The translations under genes and the position numbers were made by a program. Below, piece by piece: positions 1 to 6,522 of a stretch of 43,255 bases of DNA; the stretch's first letter is position 1; the number at the start of each line of letters is the position of its first letter. This DNA comes from JAFMIT01 sp044341215. GTDB lineage: Bacteria > Actinomycetota > Actinomycetes > S36-B12 > UBA5976. The DNA is taken from NCBI GenBank assembly GCA_044341215.1, contig JBIISC010000007.1, forward strand, positions 1 through 43,255, given 5' to 3'. Under the pieces are notes generated by a model that did not search any database, had not been told where the DNA came from, and worked only from the letters and a program-made list of their open reading frames with translations.

Positions 1-446
1 CCCAAGGTTGCGACCAAGTTGTGTGGATTGATGCGATCGAACGTAAGTGGATTGAAGAAATGGGCGGCATGAATCTCTACTTCGTCTATGGAAGTGGCGA
101 AAACGCTCGCGTAGTTACCCCAGAACTCACCGGCACTCTTTTGCCTGGCATAACCCGCGATTCTTTACTAACCGTTGCTAATGATCTTGGTTATAAATCC
201 CAGACAGCTCGGATTTCAATCGATGATTGGAAAAATGGGGTTGCTACTGGTGAAATCACTGAGGTCTTTGCCTGTGGCACTGCCGCAGTAATTACACCTG
301 TTGGCGAAGTGAAATCAGCGGTAGGTAATTGGACTATCGGCGATGGCACACCTGGCCCTGTGACGATGAAATTGCGTGAAACCTTGCTTGGCATCCAAAG
401 CGGAACCCAACCTGACTCTCATAAATGGCTACATAAGCTCGTCTAG
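1..446 (+). CDS. ilvE: Branched-chain amino acid aminotransferase, C-terminal part (partial)
   Basis: This is the last ~148 residues of a PLP-dependent class IV aminotransferase that moves the amino group between glutamate and the 2-oxo acids of Leu, Ile and Val in the cytosol. The reading frame is open from the window edge (first full codon at 3) and begins QGCDQVVWIDA, typical of the middle of IlvE. It continues through MGGMNLYFVY, the TLLPGITRDS segment and EVFACGTAAVITPV, which lines the PLP phosphate and substrate pocket in this family. It ends TAG at 446. The catalytic lysine lies upstream of the window. Placement just before cimA fits a branched-chain amino acid cluster. The IlvE call rather than D-amino acid aminotransferase or ADC lyase rests on these motifs and the context. 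Confidence 0.93.
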   Translation, partial: QGCDQVVWIDAIERKWIEEMGGMNLYFVYGSGENARVVTPELTGTLLPGITRDSLLTVANDLGYKSQTARISIDDWKNGVATGEITEVFACGTAAVITPVGEVKSAVGNWTIGDGTPGPVTMKLRETLLGIQSGTQPDSHKWLHKLV

Positions 447-451
447 GCGGG

Positions 452-480
452 GTGACAAGCCGCTATGCGCGTGGCACACT
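452..480 (+). promoter_or_regulatory. Promoter of the cimA leader
   Basis: A -35-like GTGACA (452-457) and a -10-like CACACT (475-480) are separated by exactly 17 nt. The -10 ends 6 nt before ATG 487, so transcription would start on or next to the leader-peptide start codon. This is the same geometry seen at several other genes in the window. No experimental support is available here. Confidence 0.55.
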
Positions 481-486
481 AGAGCC

Positions 487-516
487 ATGGCTCAAACAGT
501 CGGCATTATTCAGTAG
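487..516 (+). CDS. Putative leader peptide MAQTVGIIQ upstream of cimA
   Basis: A nine-codon ORF (ATG 487 to TAG 516) lies between the promoter and an intrinsic terminator. It encodes M-A-Q-T-V-G-I-I-Q, with tandem isoleucine codons (505-510) near its end and a valine codon at 499. There is no Shine-Dalgarno sequence, but the -10 box lies 6 nt upstream, so it would be translated as a leaderless message. Tandem Ile codons are what one expects for a leader peptide sensing charged tRNA-Ile. The following gene makes citramalate for isoleucine synthesis. The peptide call is an inference from position and composition only. Confidence 0.5.
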   Translation: MAQTVGIIQ

Positions 517-540
517 CGCATCAGCACCTAGTTGATGCGC
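516..540 (+). promoter_or_regulatory. Hairpin in the cimA leader
   Basis: The 8-bp arms GCGCATCA (516-523) and TGATGCGC (533-540) pair perfectly around a 9-nt loop. The 5' arm overlaps the last base of the leader-peptide stop codon, and the 3' arm directly abuts the terminator stem. A ribosome stalled on the Ile codons would cover the 5' arm. This could be the switch element of an attenuator, although I could not identify a clear competing antiterminator. Confidence 0.6.
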
Positions 541-568
541 AGCCTCTCGTACCCACGGGGGGCTTTTT
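541..568 (+). terminator. Intrinsic terminator in the cimA leader (attenuator candidate)
   Basis: AGCCTCTCGT (541-550) pairs over 10 bp, including G-U pairs, with ACGGGGGGCT (555-564) around an ACCC tetraloop. It is followed by TTTT (565-568; T564 closes the stem). It lies inside the 5' leader of cimA, 16 nt before the start codon, so it is more likely an attenuator for cimA than the terminator of ilvE. Confidence 0.75.
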
Positions 569-583
569 CGTTGGAAGGTAAAC

Positions 584-2176
584 ATGGTTACCGATGCATT
601 TCACGTGTACGACACGACGTTGCGCGATGGCGCTCAACGAGAAGGAATTTCCTATAGCGTGGCTGACAAGCTAGCTGTCGCGAAACTTCTCGATGGCTAT
701 GGCGTTGGCTTCATTGAAGGTGGCTGGCCAGGGGCCCTACCAAAAGACACTGAGTTTTTCCAACGTGCTGCAAATGAAATTGAGTTCAAGCATGCAAAGC
801 TCGTTGCGTTTGGTTCAACTCGCAAAGCTGGCGTAAAAGTTGAAGATGACGAGCAAGTTAAAGCATTACTCGATTCAAAAGCCCCAGTCATCACAATTGT
901 TGCTAAATCAGACGTCGTGCATGTTAAAGAAGCTCTTCGCACAACAAATGAAGAAAACATTGCGATGGTCACAGACACCGTTAAGTATTTAGTTTCACAA
1001 GGTCGCAGAGTGTTTGTGGACTTCGAACATTTCTTTGATGGCTACAAACACGATCCAAATTATGGTGTTGAACTTGCAAAAGCTGCCGGTGCAGCTGGTG
1101 CTGATGTGATGGTTTTGTGCGACACAAACGGCGGAAGTTTGCCAAGCGATATTTCACGAGTAACTGCAGATGTGCTTGCACGAACTGGGGTACGTCTTGG
1201 AATTCATTGCCAAGATGACACAGCCTGCGCTGTGGCGAACTCAATCGCTGCTGTTGAAGCTGGTGCCACTCACGTTCAATGCACTGCAAATGGATACGGT
1301 GAAAGAACTGGTAATGCAGACCTTTTCGCGGTAGTTGCAAACCTTGAACTAAAACGTGGAATGAAAATTCTTCCCGAAGGAAAACTTGCCGAGACTGTCC
1401 GGATTTCACATGCAATAGCAGATATCGCAAACCTGCCAGCAAATACCCATCAGGCATATGCGGGCGTTAGTGCATTCGCTCACAAAGCTGGTTTACACGC
1501 CAGTGCATTGAAGATTAATCCTGAGCTTTACAACCACATTGAACCTACTGTGGTTGGAAATGATCAAAGAGTCTTAGTTACTGAAATGGCTGGCCGTGCG
1601 TCTGTTGAATTGAAGAGTAAAGAAATTGGTTACGACTTGTCGGGCAATAAAGACGGCATCAGTGCAGTTGTAAACAAAGTTAAAGAACTTGAATCTAAAG
1701 GTTGGAGCTTTGAAGCTGCAGATGCTTCTTTCGAATTGCTTTTACTTGAACATGCTGGTGAAGGACGACCTAAGCACTTTGTTCTCGAATCTTGGCGCGT
1801 GATTGTTGATCAAGATGCAAATGGTGATGTGACTAGTGAAGCAATCGTCAAAGTACATGCAAATGGCGAGCGCATCGTCGCAAATGGTGAAGGAAACGGT
1901 CCGGTCAACGCACTAGACAATGCACTTCGCACAGCAGTCAACCAGTTATATCCTGAACTATCGAGCATCGAACTAACTGACTACAAGGTTCGTATTCTTG
2001 AAGGTGTGCATGGCACGAGCGCAATTACACGCGTTTTGGTTAGCTCCACAAACGGTTCTGAAGACTGGACCACGATTGGTGTTCATGAGAATGTGATTGC
2101 CGCATCTTGGATGGCATTAGAAGATGCAGTCACATTTGGTTTGCTAAAGGCTGGAAGAAAAGAAGGCATCAACTAA
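584..2176 (+). CDS. cimA: (R)-citramalate synthase
   Basis: The 530-aa enzyme condenses pyruvate with acetyl-CoA to citramalate, which LeuCD and LeuB convert to 2-oxobutyrate, the threonine-independent route to isoleucine. The N-terminal TIM barrel carries DTTLRDGAQREG (about residues 9-20), GIHCQDDTACA and the family signature NGYGERTGNADL (~236-247). HKAGLHASAL (~299-308) follows, and a LeuA-type C-terminal allosteric dimer domain fills ~370-530. GGWPGALPKDTEFF is typical of CimA rather than 2-isopropylmalate synthase or homocitrate synthase. SD GGAAGG (573-578) precedes ATG 584. The stop is immediately followed by the ATG of the next gene. A leader peptide and terminator upstream suggest regulation by isoleucine. 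Confidence 0.93.
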   Translation: MVTDAFHVYDTTLRDGAQREGISYSVADKLAVAKLLDGYGVGFIEGGWPGALPKDTEFFQRAANEIEFKHAKLVAFGSTRKAGVKVEDDEQVKALLDSKAPVITIVAKSDVVHVKEALRTTNEENIAMVTDTVKYLVSQGRRVFVDFEHFFDGYKHDPNYGVELAKAAGAAGADVMVLCDTNGGSLPSDISRVTADVLARTGVRLGIHCQDDTACAVANSIAAVEAGATHVQCTANGYGERTGNADLFAVVANLELKRGMKILPEGKLAETVRISHAIADIANLPANTHQAYAGVSAFAHKAGLHASALKINPELYNHIEPTVVGNDQRVLVTEMAGRASVELKSKEIGYDLSGNKDGISAVVNKVKELESKGWSFEAADASFELLLLEHAGEGRPKHFVLESWRVIVDQDANGDVTSEAIVKVHANGERIVANGEGNGPVNALDNALRTAVNQLYPELSSIELTDYKVRILEGVHGTSAITRVLVSSTNGSEDWTTIGVHENVIAASWMALEDAVTFGLLKAGRKEGIN

Positions 2177-2968
2177 ATGTTTATTGCGCGTGCAAGTTAC
2201 AACGATGACGTTTTTTATTGTGTCGTTGAGGGTTTGGATGAAAATGGCATCCCCGCAGCGGATGCAACTGTTGAAGTCTTAGATAAACATCCACTTCTAG
2301 GAAGTGTAAACACAACTGGTGCGGTTTATTCGTTGGCTGAAGTAAGACTGTTGCCACCAGTTTTGCCAACCAAAATCATCGGTATTGGAAAAAACTATGC
2401 CGACCATGCTAAAGAAATGGGCGGGGAAGTTCCGACTGAGCCGATTTGTTTCTTAAAACCATCAACCACTTTGATTGGCACTGGCGATGAAATTCGCATC
2501 CCTTGGCAATCGGAACATGTTGAACATGAAGTTGAACTTGCGGTTGTTATTGCGCGTCCTGCTAGAAACATCAGTAAAGAAGAAGCCCTCGACTATGTTT
2601 TTGGATACACAATTGCTAATGACGTGAGTGCTCGCGACATCCAAAAGAAAGATGGGCAATGGACTCGGGCAAAAGGATTCGATTCATTTCTGCCACTAGG
2701 TCCTTGGATTGCAACCCACGTAGATCCGAACAACCTTGACTTGAAAACTTATGTAAATGATGAATTAAAGCAAAGCTCCAATACCAGCATGATGGTCAAC
2801 GATGTGGCCGCTTTGATTTCGTGGTGTTCGGAAATCATGACGCTTTTGCCAGGCGATGTGATTTTGACTGGCACACCAGCAGGTGTTTCGCCAATTGTGG
2901 ACGGCGATGTGGTGCAGTGCGTGATTTCAGGCATTGGCGAGATCATCAACACTGTTGAACCTGCCTAA
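2177..2968 (+). CDS. Fumarylacetoacetate hydrolase-family protein
   Basis: The 263-aa protein is of the FAH superfamily, whose members cleave or decarboxylate beta-diketo or acylpyruvate-type acids with a divalent metal. The C-terminal FAH fold is clear: KIIGIGKNYADHAKEMG (~68-84), the metal-ligand pattern EHEVELAVVI (~114-123), GYTIANDVSARDIQ, KGFDSFLPLGPW and the C-terminal GDVILTGTPAGVSP. Likely roles are acylpyruvase or oxaloacetate decarboxylase-like housekeeping, or hydroxy-heptenedioate isomerase. I cannot choose a substrate. Its ATG begins directly after the cimA stop codon, so it is translationally coupled to cimA, and gltX follows after 19 nt. An FAH gene next to gltX is a common actinobacterial arrangement. 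Confidence 0.88.
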   Translation: MFIARASYNDDVFYCVVEGLDENGIPAADATVEVLDKHPLLGSVNTTGAVYSLAEVRLLPPVLPTKIIGIGKNYADHAKEMGGEVPTEPICFLKPSTTLIGTGDEIRIPWQSEHVEHEVELAVVIARPARNISKEEALDYVFGYTIANDVSARDIQKKDGQWTRAKGFDSFLPLGPWIATHVDPNNLDLKTYVNDELKQSSNTSMMVNDVAALISWCSEIMTLLPGDVILTGTPAGVSPIVDGDVVQCVISGIGEIINTVEPA

Positions 2969-2987
2969 CCGCTAATCTAAGCGCCTT

Positions 2988-4490
2988 ATGAGTAACGTCC
3001 GAGTTCGCTTTTGCCCTTCCCCTACTGGAAATCCACACGTGGGAATGGTCCGCACAGCTCTGTTTAACTGGGCATACGCTCGTCATACCGGCGGAACTTT
3101 CGTATTCCGCATTGAAGACACTGATAGCGCTCGAGATTCTGAAGAGTCATACACCATGTTGCTTGACTCACTTCGTTGGTTGGGAATGAACTGGGATGAG
3201 GGCCCGGAAGTTGGAGGACCGCATGGTCCTTACCGTCAATCAGAACGCATGGACATCTACAAGGATGTTGCAAGCAAACTTCTAAAGAGTGGGCACGCCT
3301 ACCACTGCTATTGCACACCAGAAGAACTTGAAGAACAACGTGAAGCTCAACGTGAAGCAAAAACCACACCTGGCTATAACGGTCGTTGCCGCAAACTTTC
3401 TGAAACTGAAATTGCAGAATTCGAAAATGCAGGACGCAAGCCAGCTCTTCGATTCCGCATGCCAGATCATGACTTCACCTGGCCAGACCTGGTGCGCGGA
3501 GATTTAACTTTCGCAAAGGAACATGTTCCAGATTATGTTTTAGTTCGCGCAACCGGCGAACCGCTATACACGCTTGTGAATCCAACGGATGATGCACTGA
3601 TGAACATCACTCACGTTTTGCGTGGTGAAGATTTGCTTTCATCAACTCCACGCCAAATTGCATTGCATGCAGCACTTGCTGAAATCGGTGTGGGCAATGG
3701 CAAGATGCCATTGTTCGGCCACTTGCCGTATGTGATGGGCGAGGGCAATAAGAAACTTTCGAAGCGCGATCCAGAGTCATCTTTGTTGATGTATCGAGCT
3801 GAAGGGTATTTGCCTGAAGGTCTTTTGAACTACTTGGCACTTCTTGGCTGGTCAATCGGTGATGACAACGAATTCTTCTCAATGGAAGAAATGGCAAAAG
3901 CTTTTGAAGTCTCTCGCGTTAGTGCAAACCCAGCTCGTTTTGATTTGCGAAAGTGCACATCAATCAATGGTGACTGGATTCGTAAAATTGATTCAGCAGA
4001 TCTTGCAAACCGACTAATCTCATTCTTGCAATCAGAAAACCTGCTGCCTGAAAAACCAACTGAAGCTCAAATAGCAGCACTAAGCAAAGCTGTTCCGCTT
4101 GTGCAAGAGCGCATGGAGACATTGCGCCAAGGTGCATTGATGCTCGGGTTCTTATTTGCAAAAGATGCTGGCATCACAAGTGAAGTGACAGCCGGAGTTG
4201 GTGCGTTTGCAATTGATGAATCAGAACTTGCAAATCTAAACAGCGATACCAATCAAGCCCTTGAAGCAGCCGCAAATGCACTTGAAAGCCTTGACACTTG
4301 GACGACCGAACAAATCGAATCCACATTGCGATCTGCATTGATCGATGGGCTTGGTTTGAAACCAAAATTTGCGTTTGGTCCAGTTCGTCTTGCCACCGCA
4401 GGTCGCAAAGTTTCACCACCACTTTTCGAAAGCCTTGAACTGCTTGGCAAAGAGCGCTCACTTGCACGTATTCGCTCTGGTATTCGCTAA
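2988..4490 (+). CDS. gltX: Glutamyl-tRNA synthetase
   Basis: The 500-aa class I synthetase charges tRNA-Glu with glutamate (ATP-dependent). The HIGH-type motif appears as SPTGNPHVGMVRTALFNW near residue 11-28, and the KMSKS-type motif as KKLSKRD (~256-262). The GluRS zinc-like region CYCTPEELEEQREAQ (~106-120) and RFRMPDHDFTWPDLVRGDLTF are also present, and an all-helical anticodon domain follows. Length fits the family. ATG 2988 has no SD; a TAATCT hexamer (2973-2978) lies 9 nt upstream, so a very short or absent leader is plausible in addition to read-through from the upstream genes. A tRNA-Gln and a tRNA-Glu gene follow directly, a fitting neighbourhood. Whether it also makes Glu-tRNA-Gln (with GatCAB) cannot be seen here. 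Confidence 0.97.
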   Translation: MSNVRVRFCPSPTGNPHVGMVRTALFNWAYARHTGGTFVFRIEDTDSARDSEESYTMLLDSLRWLGMNWDEGPEVGGPHGPYRQSERMDIYKDVASKLLKSGHAYHCYCTPEELEEQREAQREAKTTPGYNGRCRKLSETEIAEFENAGRKPALRFRMPDHDFTWPDLVRGDLTFAKEHVPDYVLVRATGEPLYTLVNPTDDALMNITHVLRGEDLLSSTPRQIALHAALAEIGVGNGKMPLFGHLPYVMGEGNKKLSKRDPESSLLMYRAEGYLPEGLLNYLALLGWSIGDDNEFFSMEEMAKAFEVSRVSANPARFDLRKCTSINGDWIRKIDSADLANRLISFLQSENLLPEKPTEAQIAALSKAVPLVQERMETLRQGALMLGFLFAKDAGITSEVTAGVGAFAIDESELANLNSDTNQALEAAANALESLDTWTTEQIESTLRSALIDGLGLKPKFAFGPVRLATAGRKVSPPLFESLELLGKERSLARIRSGIR

Positions 4491-4497
4491 ACCGAAT

Positions 4498-4526
4498 TTC
4501 AAAGCACCTCTCACGGCGGATACAAT
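4498..4526 (+). promoter_or_regulatory. Promoter of the tRNA-Gln/tRNA-Glu genes
   Basis: A TACAAT -10 (4521-4526), one of the best matches to consensus in the window, lies 17 nt downstream of TTCAAA (4498-4503). It ends 19 nt before the tRNA-Gln gene. Confidence 0.6.
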
Positions 4527-4545
4527 CCGCGCACGAATTAACCCA

Positions 4546-4617
4546 TGGGGTATGGTGTAATTGGCAGCACAGCTGATTCTGGTTCAGCTAGTCTAGGTTC
4601 GAGTCCTGGTACCCCAG
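4546..4617 (+). tRNA. tRNA-Gln (anticodon CTG)
   Basis: A full cloverleaf can be drawn. The acceptor stem TGGGGTA (4546-4552) pairs with TACCCCA (4610-4616), followed by discriminator G4617. The anticodon stem GCTGA/TCAGC (4572-4576/4584-4588) encloses loop TTCTGGT, with anticodon CTG at 4579-4581. The T arm contains GGTTCGAGTCC. CCA is not encoded. It reads CAG glutamine codons. Confidence 0.96.
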
Positions 4618-4619
4618 CG

Positions 4620-4640
4620 AAGTGCATTTATGCACTTTAT
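4620..4640 (+). terminator. Small hairpin between the two tRNA genes
   Basis: AAGTGCA (4620-4626) and TGCACTT (4631-4637) form a 7-bp stem with a TTTA loop and only a short T-rich tail. It may be a weak terminator or a processing hairpin in a dicistronic tRNA transcript. Confidence 0.4.
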
Positions 4641-4661
4641 GTAGTCTAAAAACCGCATCGC

Positions 4662-4734
4662 GGCCCCGTTGTGTAGTGGCCTAGCACGCTGCCCTCTCAA
4701 GGCGGTAGCGCGGGTTCGAATCCCGTCGGGGCTA
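4662..4734 (+). tRNA. tRNA-Glu (anticodon CTC)
   Basis: The acceptor stem GGCCCCG (4662-4668) pairs with CGGGGCT (4727-4733, including one G-T pair), and the discriminator is A4734. The anticodon stem CTGCC/GGCGG (4689-4693/4701-4705) holds loop CTCTCAA with anticodon CTC at 4696-4698. The T arm GGGTTCGAATCCC is canonical. No encoded CCA. It closely resembles other actinobacterial tRNA-Glu sequences and reads GAG. Confidence 0.97.
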
Positions 4735-4740
4735 CAAAGA

Positions 4741-4762
4741 AACCCGCTTCGGCGGGTTTTTT
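4741..4762. terminator. Intrinsic terminator, probably bidirectional
   Basis: AACCCGC (4741-4747) pairs with GCGGGTT (4752-4758) around a TTCG tetraloop. T-rich sequence follows on the plus strand (4757-4762), and a T-rich stretch also follows on the minus strand. It separates the tRNA genes from the convergent hydrolase gene, whose stop codon overlaps the T tract. Confidence 0.9.
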
Positions 4763-5639
4763 ATTTAGCTAATTCTTTTGCAAGTTCAGCAAAGCCAACT
4801 TCACATGCAACTTTGCCGATAGAAAGATGGCCGTGACCATCGAGCAGATGTGCAGATGAATTTGGTACATATTTGGTAAGCCATTTGCCATGTGCAGTCG
4901 GAACCATCAAATCTTCAGATCCTTGCCAAATTGAAACTGGATGTTTGATGTCCTTTAGATCAAATCCCCAATGCCGGGTGAAGGCAATATCGTCATCAAA
5001 CCAGCCATCTGTTCCATTTGCGATTGCCCAACGAAAAACCATTGCTTCATGTTCTGCGTATTCGCCTGTGAGGATTTCGCGATCGGCTGGTGGCAAAAGT
5101 GATGCCATAGCTTCAATGACTTCAGAACCCTGTACGTCTTTTAGGAGTGCGTAGGCACCTGCCATGAAAGTTGTGAGCGCTTCCTCTGAGTCAAGTGCTG
5201 CACCAAATTCAACAATGTTGTCTTCGCCCATGTTTGCTAAGAAGTCCAAACCTTCAGCTTCAAAAGGTGCAACACCTGCGATGCAAACACCTGCAACACA
5301 GCGATTTGATTTATGAGCAACTGTTGCAAGGACATGTGGTCCGCCACCTGACCAACCCATTGAAACAAACTTGTCGTGACCTAAGTGATCAGCAAGTTCG
5401 ATTGCGATGTCTGCTATTTGAGCGACGTTGCGATTTTTGATTCGAGTTGAATTTCCATACCCTGGGCGAACTAATTCGACAACGCGCAAATTGTTCTTTG
5501 CTGCAGTTTCGACGATGAAGTTATCCATCGGACCGGCGGCTGGTGTGCCATGGTGATAGATCAGAAGGCCTTCGCCTTGTTTCGAATCAAAGAAATCAAT
5601 GCGATTGCCATCTTTGGTGGTGAAAAATTCAGGCTTCAT
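4761..5639 (-). CDS. Alpha/beta hydrolase
   Basis: The 292-aa cytosolic hydrolase has an HHGTP oxyanion loop (~29-33) and the nucleophile elbow GWSGGG with Ser97. The probable acid is Asp243 in QGSEDLMVP, and the catalytic His269/271 region is DGHGHLS, giving a complete Ser-Asp-His triad. The substrate is unknown; esterase, epoxide hydrolase or proline iminopeptidase-like family labels would all be guesses. No signal peptide or TM segment. The minus-strand start codon has an AGGA-type SD and lies 21 nt downstream of the IclR-type regulator gene, so the two are probably co-transcribed and convergent with the tRNA genes. That a leucine-type regulator shares an mRNA with a hydrolase is unexplained. 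Confidence 0.85.
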   Translation of the reverse strand: MKPEFFTTKDGNRIDFFDSKQGEGLLIYHHGTPAAGPMDNFIVETAAKNNLRVVELVRPGYGNSTRIKNRNVAQIADIAIELADHLGHDKFVSMGWSGGGPHVLATVAHKSNRCVAGVCIAGVAPFEAEGLDFLANMGEDNIVEFGAALDSEEALTTFMAGAYALLKDVQGSEVIEAMASLLPPADREILTGEYAEHEAMVFRWAIANGTDGWFDDDIAFTRHWGFDLKDIKHPVSIWQGSEDLMVPTAHGKWLTKYVPNSSAHLLDGHGHLSIGKVACEVGFAELAKELAK

Positions 5640-5660
5640 GTTGTTCCTATCTAGAGGTAT

Positions 5661-6392
5661 TTATCTACCTGGTTGAGCGGCTGCGCGCTTTAGTGCTTCA
5701 GTTAATCTTTGTGCGGCTGCAACAACGGCTGCAGCATGAAGCCTGCCTGGTTGGCGTGTCAATCTTTCAATTGGACCAGAAACCGAAACTGCTGCAACGA
5801 CGCGACCACTTGGTGCTCGAACAGGTGCAGAAACAGACGCAACTCCAGCTTCACGCTCGCCAACACTTTGTGCCCATCCACGTCGACGAACTTGAGCTAA
5901 TGCGGTTGCAGTGAATGCCGCACCAATTAATCCGCGGTGCATCCGATCTGGTTCTTCCCACGCAAGCAAGATTTGCGCAGCCGAACCTGCATGCATTGTT
6001 AAAACAGTTCCAACTGGAACAGTGTCGCGAAGTCCGGTCATTCTTTCGGCAGCCGCAACACACATACGCAAGTCACTTTGCCGACGGTACAACTGCGCAC
6101 TTTCGCCCGTTGCATCTCGAAGTGTGTAGAGAGCTGGGTTTGCAGCGGCAAGAAGTTTGTCTTCGCCAGCAGCAGCGGCTAGTTCGGTAACGCGCGCCCC
6201 AAGAACGAATCGTCCATTCATGTCGCGGGCTACAAGCCGGTGATGTTCAAGTGCGCAAGCTAGGCGGTGAGCAGTAGGGCGGGTAAGGCCAGTAGCGGCC
6301 ACTAGGCCAGCCAAAGTCTGTGGACCGGCTTCAAGTGCACCGAGCACTATTGCTGCTTTATCGAGTACGCCAACGCCGCTAGAATCGTCCAT
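5661..6392 (-). CDS. IclR-family regulator, LtbR/NdgR-like
   Basis: A helix-turn-helix domain occupies ~1-60 (MDDSSGVGVLDKAAIVLGAL, then TLAGLVAATGLTRPTAHRLA, the recognition helix) and an IclR effector-binding domain ~75-240. The N-terminal sequence and its position divergent from leuCD match the LtbR/NdgR group of actinobacteria, known regulators of leuCD/leuB and other amino acid genes. I start it at ATG 6392: the family begins MDxSSGVGVLDK, and a -10-like CAGTAT (6404 to 6399) lies 6 nt upstream, making a leaderless mRNA. An in-frame ATG 36 nt upstream (6428) is less likely. A palindrome over its own promoter suggests autoregulation. The hydrolase gene follows. Confidence 0.9.
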   Translation of the reverse strand: MDDSSGVGVLDKAAIVLGALEAGPQTLAGLVAATGLTRPTAHRLACALEHHRLVARDMNGRFVLGARVTELAAAAGEDKLLAAANPALYTLRDATGESAQLYRRQSDLRMCVAAAERMTGLRDTVPVGTVLTMHAGSAAQILLAWEEPDRMHRGLIGAAFTATALAQVRRRGWAQSVGEREAGVASVSAPVRAPSGRVVAAVSVSGPIERLTRQPGRLHAAAVVAAAQRLTEALKRAAAQPGR

Positions 6393-6402
6393 ATGCTGAT
6401 AC

Positions 6403-6428
6403 TGCCATCTCAACATGCAAAATGGCAA
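6403..6428. promoter_or_regulatory. Palindromic candidate operator and regulator promoter between ltbR-like gene and leuC
   Basis: TGCCAT (6403-6408) and ATGGCA (6422-6427) form an inverted repeat with a 13-nt spacer. On the minus strand TTGCCA (6428-6423) can act as -35 and CAGTAT (6404-6399) as -10 with an 18-nt spacer, so the repeat covers the regulator's own promoter. TCTCA (6409-6413 side) and TGAGA (6431-6435 side) form an outer inverted repeat. This is consistent with an autoregulatory site that also serves leuC. The assignment to this protein is an inference. Confidence 0.45.
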
Positions 6429-6522
6429 GATGAGAAAGATTTGAGCGGAGCATTATTAGACGCTCGAAGGCTTTTGCGCCAAAACAGGTGCTCAAGTTAA
6501 TCCTTGATACTGGAGGAAACAA

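Noticed and set aside
4618..4661. A separate promoter for tRNA-Glu (TAGTCT at 4642-4647)
   Set aside because: No -35 partner at suitable spacing; co-transcription with tRNA-Gln is simpler.
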